This document shows positions 1 through 12,500 of a DNA stretch of 64,000 bases, piece by piece. The translations under genes were made by a program, and so were the position numbers. The notes under the pieces were generated by a model. That model was not told the DNA's origin. It worked only from the letters and a program-made list of their open reading frames with translations, and ran no database searches. The first letter of the stretch is position 1; each line of letters begins with the position of its first letter. The DNA is from Echinometra lucunter (taxonomy: Eukaryota > Echinodermata > Echinoidea > Camarodonta > Echinometridae), in contig CM057151.1 in the NCBI GenBank assembly GCA_029962745.1, forward strand, positions 32,546,964 through 32,610,963, read 5' to 3'.

Positions 1-2465
1 TTTTATCTATGTCTGATGAGGTAATTTTACGTGAAAGAACATAACAAAATAAATATAGCTTTACCAAGGTCTGGTAAAAAACTAGACGACTCGTTGACGT
101 TGCCTAGTGACCAGGCCAGGAATGTAGTCCAGTTCATGACTGAAGGACACCTGCGCTGCACCCAGCTAGCTCTCTCCCCGTCTCTTCGAAAATGTAAACA
201 ATGATCAAAGGAGCTTCATGCAATAACACTGGTGGGAATTTTGGCTATGAGTTCGAGTATCATTTCCCTTCATGTTGATGAACATTCAAATGTTATTTTT
301 GCTTGTATAGTACCCATAAACCCATTATTGTTGAAGTGCATAAATACAAGTAAATGAGTTCGTAGTTTCTAAACGGCAAGGGATTTGCTTTTATCCCTTG
401 GATTTTTATTTAGGTTTTACATTTATATCTATAATTCACAATATTAGATTTCAGGACAAATAGCTTCCCCTGTTGTGTATAAATTCAAGTAAACAGTGTT
501 TTGTTTGTAGGTTTGTCAAATCAATCTAATCGCAAGAGCCTTTCGGGGGGAGGTAGGGGTCCTAGGAAGCACATGTCCTCCCTACTCATTTTACCAGATC
601 CATTTTTTGCAAATAAATTTGAACTTGGAAATAAAAATGCCACCCTTGAGAAAAATGCTGTTATCCTTTCTTTTTTCTATTTTATCTGTCAAATGTTTTA
701 ATTTTGATTTTCATTTTCAGGTGGATTCAGAAACTATGCCTTTTCCCTTTGAATTCTGGACTGCCATGTTACTGTAGGCCTACACAATTGTACTTACTTT
801 TCAAAGAACCCTGCCCAAAAAACACCCCTCCACCCCCTAAATTAGATTTAGGGGGAAATGTTAGTAATTTGTATTTATTGTTTTCAGTGTTAGTAAATGT
901 ATTCATGTCCTTCCTTTACATAGATATTTTTATTTTTTACATAGGGGCCAAGGCAAGCCCAAGAGGGCAAATGTCTTTCAGAAAAAAGCAAAAGAAAGGA
1001 GAAAAGAAAGAGTTAGTACCTGCCACTTGGCACAGCACTAAAATTATTTCATTCAATTTAGTGTAAAAAAAAAAAAAGGATGGGATATTCTAACCAAACT
1101 CAACTTCAATGCATTATCAAAATAATCGACAGGTGACTGAAGGAGAGGTACGAAGTTGATCACTCAGTCACATCAACAATACGCAATCGCACACACGCGT
1201 CACAACAAAAGCATGCGCTCGGGAGTTAGAATCAGATAGGAGAGCCTATAAAAGTCAAATAAAATCAATCAAAAAAAGCAAATCCACATAGATATCCGTA
1301 AAAAAATAACAACCACGGCTATATTCACTCGAATACACACACCAAAATTGAGGAATGCATAAATTCAAAGCTCAAATGACAGGGCTGAAACAAACGCAAC
1401 GTCTACGAAATCACTGCACTCGCACTCTGCACTGCATGCAAATACGTACACCACACAGGCAGTCACACGCCATACGTATACTACACGAACAACCGCTGTG
1501 CGAATGATTCACTGAAGTCAACATAACTCACCAGATTCTCACCAAAATTAATTACAATCACGAATTACGCGTCCACAAGAATAAAATATATCACAAAACC
1601 TTTCCAAACAAAGGGAAAATATACAGGAAGAAGCGAACAGAAAAATATAAAGAGATAAAATAGATGGGAAATTGGCGAGCTGAGATAGCCGGATTCTAAG
1701 TAGGAAAACAGTTACAAGTTACGTGTTGCTATCGATAGCCGCTATATCGATATTACCCAAGCGCGCGAATGCCCTTGTTACTAGGCATTATTGGCGCGAG
1801 ACAAGCATATATAAATATTCATCGCAGGCTCGTACGGTTTTGAGATGAAATGTCCAATAAAGGGTCTTCTAAAATTCATAACTCTAAAATGGGTTGGTCC
1901 TGAGACAAAGTAACGAGTGCTCTGATTGGCTAAAATTTTTCTGCATCGGCAGGCGAAGTTTGGGGTCACCAAACTTTCTAGTTTTCTTGTAAACACGGCA
2001 AACCACAAAACGTGGACCCTCTGTCGCGAATGGGTTACTCAAATCAAAATGAATTGAATTTTTTTGTAATAAAATCCACTTTTGCATTATCATCAATGCA
2101 ATGTGATGTATTAAAATTTCTTCAGAGATTTCTCGGTATGAAACTGGGGAGGGGTGGGGTAGGTAATGTTGTGGTCCAGATAATTACCTCTCAATGTGTT
2201 CTTTATTTTCTGTTGTCAGGTTTATCAGGTTTTTTCTCATTAAGATTCTGTGAGGTGGGCCTAAAAAATGTCTAAGAATGAAGGCGGGCCTAAAAAATTT
2301 CTAAGAAGTGGGCCTCGAGGTAAAATAGGTTGAGAAGCACTGCTCTACTGCATATACTTTTACACTCACAGTTCTATAATGATATGTCTTCTAGGACTAT
2401 TCTTCACAGCTAACCCTTAGTTTCATATACAATAAGGTTTTCTTTCATATCATTCTCCTTCACAG
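1..2465. other. Intronic sequence upstream of the first visible V-ATPase exon
   Basis: No exon of the V-ATPase a subunit, whose N-terminal half should lie to the left, could be recognised here in any frame. Visible items are an AT-rich tract, two short palindromes CTATCGATAG (1729-1738) and ATATCGATAT (1744-1753), and a phrase near 2325-2345 (GTTGAGAAGCACTG) that resembles the end of a hAT-type repeat. The short open frames here look like chance. I read this as intron and interspersed repeat; an unrecognised noncoding exon cannot be ruled out. Confidence 0.5.
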
Positions 2466-2616
2466 CAAAAAAGTGGTTCCACTGTCCCATCCATCTTGAA
2501 TCGCATCTCAACAACTGCTAGCCCACCCACTTACAACAAGACCAATAAGTTCACTCTGGGTTTCCAGGAGTTGACTGATGCCTATGGAGTAGCAACCTAC
2601 AGGGAAGTTAATCCTG
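2466..2616 (+). CDS. ATP6V0A: V-ATPase a exon: end of cytosolic domain
   Basis: Acceptor CACAG precedes 2466 and donor GT is at 2617. The exon encodes [13 protein letters not shown] through [12 protein letters not shown], the conserved linker between the cytosolic N-terminal domain and the membrane domain. It ends with one base of a split codon, completed by the next exon. Confidence 0.93.
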
Positions 2617-2685
2617 GTAGGTTGACCATATTGGTTTCCTCTTATTTTACATTAAGATAACTTGGGATTATAGTAAATTCCATGG

Positions 2686-2722
<37 letters not shown>

Positions 2723-5700
2723 TAGAGTGCCCAAGTCTGAGCAGTGCCCTTGTCTGCGCACATGCGTAACTGCACGATTCTAATCAAACAAAAAATACAA
2801 GGAACACAAACTTTTCATCTTTATTATAGCAATAGATATTTATTAAAGAAATGAATCAAAATATTGAAAAAAGGTCTTAATTAAGACATTTTATGCACAA
2901 GCCTCAAAATGATGCCTTTCAAATCCAAACTCCCAAACTGCGTTTAAAATGAATGAGTGCGCAGACATGGGCATCATTGTCTTTTCCGTGTCAAAATGAC
3001 AAGGCTGTCGTTTCTTGTGAAAATGGCATAATTCTTGCTCTAGTTTTGATGAGATTTTTTGCAACTTACTCTTTAGAATATCAGAAAAAATATGAAATTC
3101 AGCATTGGAGGAATATTAAACAAATACTTGTTAAATTTTTGGTCAAATCTTAGGTGCACAGACATAGGGCTCCCTATCACATATATATTTTTTTACTGGA
3201 AAACCTCTGTGTAAGCATGTATCAGAATACATAAATACTGGCTATGTATGAAGTATCTTATTATTATATCCATTCAGCAGTTGATATATCATTTTAGATA
3301 TGCCAAAGCTGGAAAATGGCTCCCAGCTAAGTTTGGTTGAATCGGTGAAACAATCTTTTTTTTCTTTTTAATATGATTTTAGCCCCCTTTGCCATCATCA
3401 CCTTCCCATTTCTGTTTGGTGTGATGTTTGGTGATGCGGGCCATGGACTTCTCTTGGCTCTCTTTGGACTTTGGCTTATTGTGAGAGAAAGCAAACTCAA
3501 ATACAGCATGGGCAACGATGACGTAAGTAGATCATCATATTGAAATTTTTTCAATTCTTTTAACTTTTTACAGCGCTGCATGTTTATGCCTATGTATTTA
3601 AAAATGTCTCTTATATAAAAGCAGGGCACCTTTTTATCTTTTGATCATGGGAGCTCATTTGGGATTTTCCATTAAAATTCTTGTTTTTTAATTTTGTGAT
3701 ATTCCTTTTGTCAGCATTAGATTTGAAATTTCCTCAGTGCTTATTTCAGCAGCTGAACCCTCTCTTCAGTTCCTTTTCTTTCATTTGCTTGATAGAGCAA
3801 GTCTCTTGACCAATTGGAATTGGAATTTGAATTGATATTTATCATCGTCTCTTCATTTTTGTCAAGTCACCGTAGAACTGAGTAGAACTGAAAGAGCCAT
3901 GATAGAGAAATTGTGTGGGGTGAAATTGTGCGTTAGAGAGAATACAAGTGAGTACATGAAAAGTTTCGATCTGGAAGCAATTGTGGTGGGAGTGGTCAAG
4001 GGAAGTGTGTTGAGATGGACAGGTCATGCATTGAGAAGGAAAGATAATGTGACTGAAAAGAACATGAAATCTACTATAATCCCAAGTTATCTTAATGCAA
4101 AAAAAGAGGAAACCAACATGTTCTTTTGAAGTGGATGGCATATTAAAGGGAAAGGGGAAGACCAAGGACTATATGGAAAGAAATGGTATGGATGAAAAGC
4201 AGGAGGGTTGGGCTGAAAGAGGAGGATGCTGAAGACAAGAGCAAGTGAAGGGAGGGAGTGTCGTCTTGGCACGAAAGTCAGTGACCTTTTGTTAAGGGTG
4301 AAGAGGCTGACTGTAAAACGATTCACTGACAAATTTTGTATGTGCTTCATATTTCAGCCATTTAATCAAGAGTGGTAGTTTCTGTCAATATTTACAATCA
4401 TCAGAGGTAATCTTACTTTAAAGAGAATATTTTTATTTATATTGTACTATATGCCTTACATCTCATAATTTCTTATAATTTCTAATAGATGTTTGGACCT
4501 ATCTACAGCGGTCGCTATATGATCTTCCTCATGGGTCTGTTCTCCATGTATGGTGGATTGATATACAATGATTGCTTCTCAAAATCCCTCAACATATTTG
4601 GGTCTTCTTGGACTGTCAATGGCACAAAATGCTTAGAGTAAGTTGAGCTCCAGTTCATGGAAGTAGAGGTTGAAGCTTAATTCTTTGTAAGCAGTTATTT
4701 TTGTGAGGGTTTATTTTCATGAATTTCACAAATTGTAGGGTCGACTGGTCATGAATTTACTACAGGCGTAAATGAGTTAGTAAAGTATTGTATTGTAAGA
4801 AACCTCAGAAAGTTACAAAAACATCTGTGGCCCTATCGTCTTAAAATAATGGACTATGCAGTAAGCTCTATGCAGCTTTCTTTATGTTGATGTGCTTATA
4901 GCTTCATTACTCTCCCTCATGGTAAAATATTACGGAGGGTCAGTGGTATTGTATTGAAACAATTTGTCATGAAGGGAGAACAGAAAAGATTAAGGAGACT
5001 GCCTAAATCAGTCAGACTGCAGGTCGTGTGCAAATGAGCAAAAAAGGCTGATTTTATTAAATTCCAGTGCCTGGAATGCCACACTCTCCTTGCAACCAGT
5101 GGACTATTTTGCATGGTCATACTTAAACTTAAATAAGTCAAGAAGTGTTATGCTATGCTCGTCAAATTTTCTAGAAAGATATATGGAAAGTTTATCAACA
5201 CAGACATACCATGTTCAAGTTATAATTAAAAGAATAAGTAGTTGAAAATAAGTGATGAAATAGTGAAACAAAACACTTTTCTTTATAAGATTTCAAGTCG
5301 ATAAACGACACATAAAAAGTATATGAGCCCCTTTTAAAACACATATGTATGGAAGCGTTGAAGTTTCATCTTTTATACTATTCAAAACATTTATGACAGG
5401 GTCAGGATCCAGCAATATTCAACCCAAGTTCATAATATATCCTTGAAATGGTCCAGACCATAGAATCCTAGCACTGTGATTGACTGGCAAGGCCACCCTA
5501 CAAGATTAGGGCATGATATTTAAAACCGAGTTGGCTCAGTCGGTAAAGCGTCTGCCTGTTGAACCAAAGATCGTGGGTTTGAGTCCACCCTGGGTGGATG
5601 ACTGAAGCCTGCGTTGTGTGTTAATGTGCCCCTCCCCTGTTTCATAGACGCAGGCTATGTTACAGTGGAAAACACTCCATCCCTCTGATAGGATGTTAAA

Positions 5701-8700
5701 TGGAGTCCCTGTGTAGAGGAGAGTCACCACCTATTCGTATAAGAGTAGGGGGAAACCCTGGTGTAGTGGTCCACCTGCACAATTAGTTATATCGGGAGGA
5801 GAGGCCCGCGGGCCACAGTATTAAGTTCGCTTGTGCCTCCCAGGCACAAGTGACGCCAAACAAATAATAATAATGATAATAATACTAATAATTATAAATA
5901 ATAACCACATGCCACCTGTTAGGTGAACTATTGACCTCTTAAGAAAGCATTTTCCTGACTGTGACAAACTTGTAATCTATTTTGGGGAAAGGACTTGTGA
6001 AGTAATCAATCTAAGTGCTGGATTCACCTGTTTGAAAGACACAATGTGTACTTTGGTTACATTTTACTGGATCCTGACCCTGTCATAAAGTGTACATTCA
6101 TATTATTTCACTATTTGTAAAGTATAGATATTGCCTTTCACACTCGTGTCAAATTCAACCTAGCTCATGATAAAACTATGTGAGTTTTTTTTTCAGGTTT
6201 ACTTTTCATTTCATTTCCATATTTTTGTCGTAAAATGAGATTCCTCCTCCTTTATTTGATATGTAAGTTATGACGATCAGTAAATACTGGTATTAACCAG
6301 CCCATTCAATCATTTGGAAATTAGATGTTCCTGAGGGTTTCTGCTCATTATGTATTCAGAGACTAACCCAGTCAAGCAAATCTGGAAATAAAATAGAGCA
6401 TTATTCAGAGACCTGCGGTTTTACTAGAATAACCCTATTAAACCGATAACGCAATTGTCGCGATGTGTAGTGGTAGGAATTTCCCTTGGTCATCTAGGAT
6501 ATTAGAGGGAAATAGAGTAAAATACTATAATACCGGTTTTGTTTATTCATTGTTTTTTTTCTGTTTTTTAATTTTTCATACAAATCAAATATACAATCAT
6601 TATAGATTATACGAGTCAATTAACAGACATAGAAACATAACGGTACATGAAATACATGTGTAGTAGATACATCAATGATAACTGACATGATCAAAAAATT
6701 TACAAGTTATCAATAGAAATTGGTAAACAACAATAAAAAAAAAAGAGGGGGGGGGGGAAAAGACAGGAAAATCATGATTAATTTGAACTAAAGCATATTA
6801 TAAATTTACTGCATATTGTTGGAAAAGATGTGTTTTCAACCTGCTTTTGAAAATGTTTAAACTTGAGGAGTTAAGTAAGTTCCAGTATTTAGGACCATAA
6901 ATAATGGCGAATAAATTAATGTGAATCTGAATCTGATATTGTGGTATTTTCGCTTATACCCCTTATACCTGGTCTTGTTAGCATCAATAATAATACAGTA
7001 TTTAGTACCATCAACGAAAACTGCACTGCATTGTGGGGCCAACAAATGATAAATACTCTTAAATAAAGGAAAGGATATACAATGAAAACAAATAAATGGC
7101 GGAGACCCTGACTGTGTTGGAAATAAATTACTTTGTCCAGCTGTTACATTACCATAACACTGTTTAATTACTGTGATCTAATAACTACGGTACTACTAAA
7201 GAGGCAACTCCAGCCGAATATGACTCATAATAATTTTTTTTAAATGTTTCCAAATTTTACATAAACTCAAGAAAGCTATTCTGACTACTAAAAGTGAGGA
7301 ATGCTGCATGTAGAAAAAAATACCAGATCAGCCGCTGTTTGACTGGAATTAGTGCATTGCATGAGGTGGTACCTGTACAAATCTGCCGCTGTTAGTACAT
7401 GTCCATAAAATATTTGTAACATTAGCACATATTTTATGGAAAACCTGGCTAATATGAGCAGGGCTAATTGAGTGTGTCAGTGAGTCAGAGTAATTGAGTG
7501 TGTGAGAGCCTGTGTGAAACTTAGTAAGTGCATGGTTTAGTATCATGTAATTACTCTTCTGAGCTGACATTTATAAAATATTGGTAGTTCAGTAACTATG
7601 CATATCATAGTGGTATCAGGACGTAATAATCAAATGAACAAAGAACACAAACTTGTTAATAGAAGTCATTTGAAGATTGAGAATTTTTATTGAGAATTTC
7701 TCTCTGTCATCCAGACTCGTTTAAAAGTTGTTACCATTTCACCAAGTCTGTGTGATTTACTACTTCCTTGTTATTCTCTTGACAGAGACTTTTATGAGCA
7801 CAAAATGAAGCAAGCCATGTTAGATCCAAAGTACTGTTACAGCGGTAATCCATATCCATTTGGTCTAGACCCCGTAAGTACATCTCTCTGAAATAATTTA
7901 CATAAAACAATTTTCTTTAGTTCTGTTTTTGTCATATACTTGAGATTGTTTCATGCTATTTTCTGAAGCATTTTCCAACGAACATTGACTTGATTATGTT
8001 TACAGTGAATATTTTCAGCTTGAAAGGTACCACACTTCAACTTTTCTCAGGAAGTAAAAATGCAAATGGTTAGGTTTGGATATACTATTACCTACATTAT
8101 ACCATCCATTCCTAGATGCTACTTAAGTGATTGGTTAAATGCAGACATATGATTCACTAATTAAGACGATCTTTTTTTTCATTGAATTAAATTCCTTTAC
8201 TATCCAATATTGAATTTTGAACATTTATCCTGACATTATGAAGTGAAGGCTTTTTGTCCCTTATCTAGGTACATGTAAATTTGCCATCTTGAAGAAAATA
8301 GTTCAGTAGATTTCTTTGCAATGTATGCAGTGGATGCAGTTTGTTTGAGATGCTGTCATGCAGTAGGAGGATAACCATGCAAGAATGTTTTATGAAATCT
8401 TTTGCCTCCAGGTTTCGGTTTGTTGTTAGATGATTATCTAATAATATAAAGAAAAGAAGAAGAGGATATGTGAAAAATAGTTTAACAATCATACCTGAAC
8501 TCTTTTTTTTTTTCCCACATAGGTATGGCAGATAGCTCCACTAAACAAACTGAATTTCATCAACTCTCTGAAGATGCGACTTTCAGTCATCTTGGGTATT
8601 ATGCAGATGACCTTTGGTGTTCTGCTGAGCTCTGTGAATCATGTGTATGTATCTATAACAAGAAAACATGGCTGAACTGAATATGAACCCATATCCTATT

Positions 8701-9553
8701 GACATTGAACCAGAAATAACTTGTGCTGGTTCTTTGTGAAATGCCTTCTATGCCAGAGTCAAATCAAATTAAATGAGTTGAAGTTGTCTGGTAATTAAGT
8801 GATCTATCGATATGACAGACTACATCTTAATTTTGTCAGAATTTGCTTTATTGGACATCAAAACTTCTGCACAGAATTTTGAGATTAAGTAATTGTGCAA
8901 ATTTATGCACACCATTGCAAAGCTCTACACTTCCGGCAGGGATGTATATTACGTACCGTGTAATTTACTCATTCACTTGTTCCAGATTTATATGTTAAGT
9001 CTATGAGGATGTGCCATAGTGTAGTGGTATGTCACTGTGCCTGCTATTTATAAGTTCAATACTGGGTAGAGTCACAATTTTTTCTTCACTCTTTTGCAAC
9101 TGTTTTCCTTTATATTTTTCATCTTCCTGACATTTAATTCATATTTTAGCTTCAAAATTTGGAAATTTCTTATCGTTTGTAGAGCGCAGTAGAGTATATG
9201 CATATAGTAGCTGCGCTATATAAATGGACCATATTATTATTATTATTATTATCGTTTGTCATATGCACTTGTATACTCGTACATAAGCTCAAATTTCCTG
9301 TTATGATTATGTATTAACATGTACAAGGGTAAATTTGGAGGTGAAGAGGTCCTATAAAGTGGTAGCATGATGATTCAAATCCAATGAGATGTGCAAACCC
9401 GTTTAGAAATATCGGCATCAACATGTCAAAACGTCATTCCTATACCATTACAAGAGAGACCACCTATTTTGTCTCCAGTGATGAATTAATATTCTAATTG
9501 ATAGCTTGCTATGAGGAGTTACATTAAAACTGTGATTGGTGTGATTCCATAAG

Positions 9554-9584
<31 letters not shown>

Positions 9585-12500
9585 GGGGGGGAGGGGGTTC
9601 TCTTGTGTTTACATATTCATAAAATGTCTACCTAGGGGTCATATGGGGTGTTGCAAGAAAGTTGCAATCGATTGCAAGTTGCAACTGATTGTCACTGGAC
9701 AATCAAAATCATTGTTGCATGCATGTCTTCTTAAAAGGGCAGACCCTGAGCCAATCAGAATGGTTGTTTCAAAATGATCAATTATTTGCAATTGATTTCA
9801 ACCTTCTTGCAACACCTCATTAGACTTGTTTGTATCATTAAATTTTCTTTCATGTCAAATGGAACGTATATTTTTATTGATACATTTAAATGCATATAAA
9901 ATTGTATGACATTCTTTAACATTTTATGCTGTGTTATTTTTGTCTCGCCCACCGGAGGTGAAGGCGAGACTAAGGGATCCAAATGGCGTCTGTCCGTCCT
10001 TCGTCTGTCCGTCGTCCGTCCGTCGTCCGTCCGTCGTCCGTCCGTCACAAATGTTAAAGTTTACCTGCAAGAATCTCTTATAACTTGGCAACTGTTGGTC
10101 CAATGGCAACTAACCTTTTCAACTAAACTTGTGTCATAGATGCACTTGGGGGACCTTCACGTTATAGTGGCATCGGATGTCACATGGAAAGGTCAAAGGT
10201 CATTTTATTTCAAACGTTAAAGTTTCCCTGCAAGACTCTCTTATGACACATAACTTGACAACTGTTGGTCCAATGGCAACCAATCTTGGGTGATAGATGC
10301 ACTAGGGGTAACATTATGTTGTGGTGCAGTTGGAGGTGACATGGTAAGGTCAAAGGTCATTTGAGGTCAAATGTTAGAGTTTACTTGCAAGACTCTCTTA
10401 TGACAAATAATTTTGCAACCGTTGCTCCCTTTTCAACTAAACTTGTGTCATAGATGCACTTGGGGGACGTTATAGTGGCATCGGATGTCACATGGTAAGG
10501 TCAGAGGTCATTTTATTTCAAACGTTAAAGTTTACCTGCAAGACTCTCTTATGACACATAACTTGACAACTGTTGGTCCAATGGCAACCAAACTTGGGTG
10601 GTAAATACACTAGGGGTAACATGTTGTGGTGCTGTCGGAGGTCACATGGTGAGGTCAAAGGTCATTTGAGGTCAAATGTTAAAGTTTACCTGCAAGACTC
10701 TTATGACAAAAAACTTTGCAATTGTTGCTCCCTTTCCAACTAAACTTGGGTCATAGGTGTACTTGGGGGACCTTCATGTTAAAGTGGTATCGGAGGTCAC
10801 ATGGTAAGGTCAAAGGTCATTTGATTTCAAACGTTTAAGTTTACCTGCAAGACTCTTATGACATAACTTGGCACATGTTGCTGCAATAGCAACCAAATTT
10901 GGGTGATAGATGCACTAGGGGTACATTCATGCTATTGTGCCATCAGGTCACATGGTAAGGTTAAAGGTCATTTTAGGTCAAACATTAAAGTTTACCTGCA
11001 AGACTTTCTTGTGACATCAAACATGGTTAGGGATGTACTTGGGGAAACTTTCGTGTTATTTAGTCACGGGTGGGCAAGATACAATCTTGCTATTGGCTTG
11101 TTCATTATAGGGTCATCTTGATGAATTGCTGCTGATAAGCAAAGTGAACTGTATTTGATCTTTGCTTAATTATGCCTCTTGTTTGCTTTCATGCAGTATC
11201 AATGGTCAATGTCATCGTATCTTTCTGGAGTTCATCCCCCAGATCATCTTTATGGTGGCCATCTTTGGTTATCTGGTCTTCCTCATCTTCTACAAATGGC
11301 TGGCTTTTGGACCCCAGAACTCAGAGATAGCCCCTAGTCTCATCAATGTTCTTATATACATGTTCCAGCTCCAAGTCCCCGATCCACCCATGTACAATAA
11401 CCAAGTAAGACAACCTTTACTAGGGGCATTCACACACAAGGAAAAATTGAGATTAAAAAATCAGTATTCTTATCGTGATCAGAATATTGATTATTTGTGT
11501 GTGTGTGTGGACAGAAAAATCTCACTAATAAATGCGATCCAACTTGCAGTAAGTAGTGCGATTTTTCAGAAGGGTCCAATAATAAACGCTCATGTGTGGC
11601 AAAGGGCGCTAAATTCACGCACGCGTGTTTATTATTGGACCTTTCTTAGTGTATGCGCTATTAAATCAAGCGCACTTATACCATAAAATTTGCCTAAACC
11701 ATGGTCTAAATTTAAACCACCTTTGTAAATTCCGGCCTAAGTGTTTAAGTATGCATGTTAGGTGTTCAGTATTTCTCTGTGTAAAAACTGTGAGAAGATG
11801 ATTAGTGAGGTACATTGTCTGTCCAGTGAATAAAAATATGATAGCATACTGCCAATAGCGACCAGGCTGTGAGAACGCCATACATAACTCTAGGTATTCC
11901 CGTTGGCACTAAGGGCAGTCCTGTTATGTCAGAGGTAGAGAATCGCTGACAGATTAGTCATCATTTCCTTTGATTTCATTGTTTATCAATTTATCTGTGC
12001 ACTCGTGCTTGACAGGAGCAACACTCCCGGGGGGGGGGGGGGGGGGGGGCACTCGACCCCAAAAGTGACGGGGATGTGCTGCAGGCGAGACAAAAAACGG
12101 GGGCTTCGGAACGGGCTTTGGAATGACAAATGTCCGTGAAAACGGGGGTGGAACGCTTTGCCTGCGTGTGAGTGCGTATGTATCCCTATGGAACGGGCAT
12201 GCGTGCATGCAGCTAGCCCGGCTTCACAGGCGCCAGGTGCGCTCTCGCGCAGAGGCGATGGTCGGACAGCGCGCGCTGTCTGGCCTAGTGCCTATGTATG
12301 AAACCGTGCGGGCCGCTTTTCACCAAAAATAAGCTCATTAAACGGAGCAATGCGGCCGGAACGGCGAAACGAAAAACATGCTGCTTTGGAACGGATTTCT
12401 TTCTTCTTTTTTCTCGATAAGAAGAAACTGCTATGCTTTGGAACGGAAATCGACGTCTGAAAAAGGGGGTCGTCAAAGCGGCTCGTCCCCGTACCACCAA

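Noticed and set aside
10..1066. Short + frames at 501-701 and 704-1066 as possible V-ATPase exons
   Set aside because: They have low complexity, no match to the expected cytosolic domain, and no convincing splice-site pairing.
5525..5600. A functional tRNA gene
   Set aside because: It has A- and B-box-like sequences, but the rest does not fold as a tRNA and it continues into a SINE body with an AAT tail.
11162..11686. A single 174-codon gene
   Set aside because: Only 11197-11404 matches subunit a; the rest is read-through into the intron after a good GTAAGA donor.
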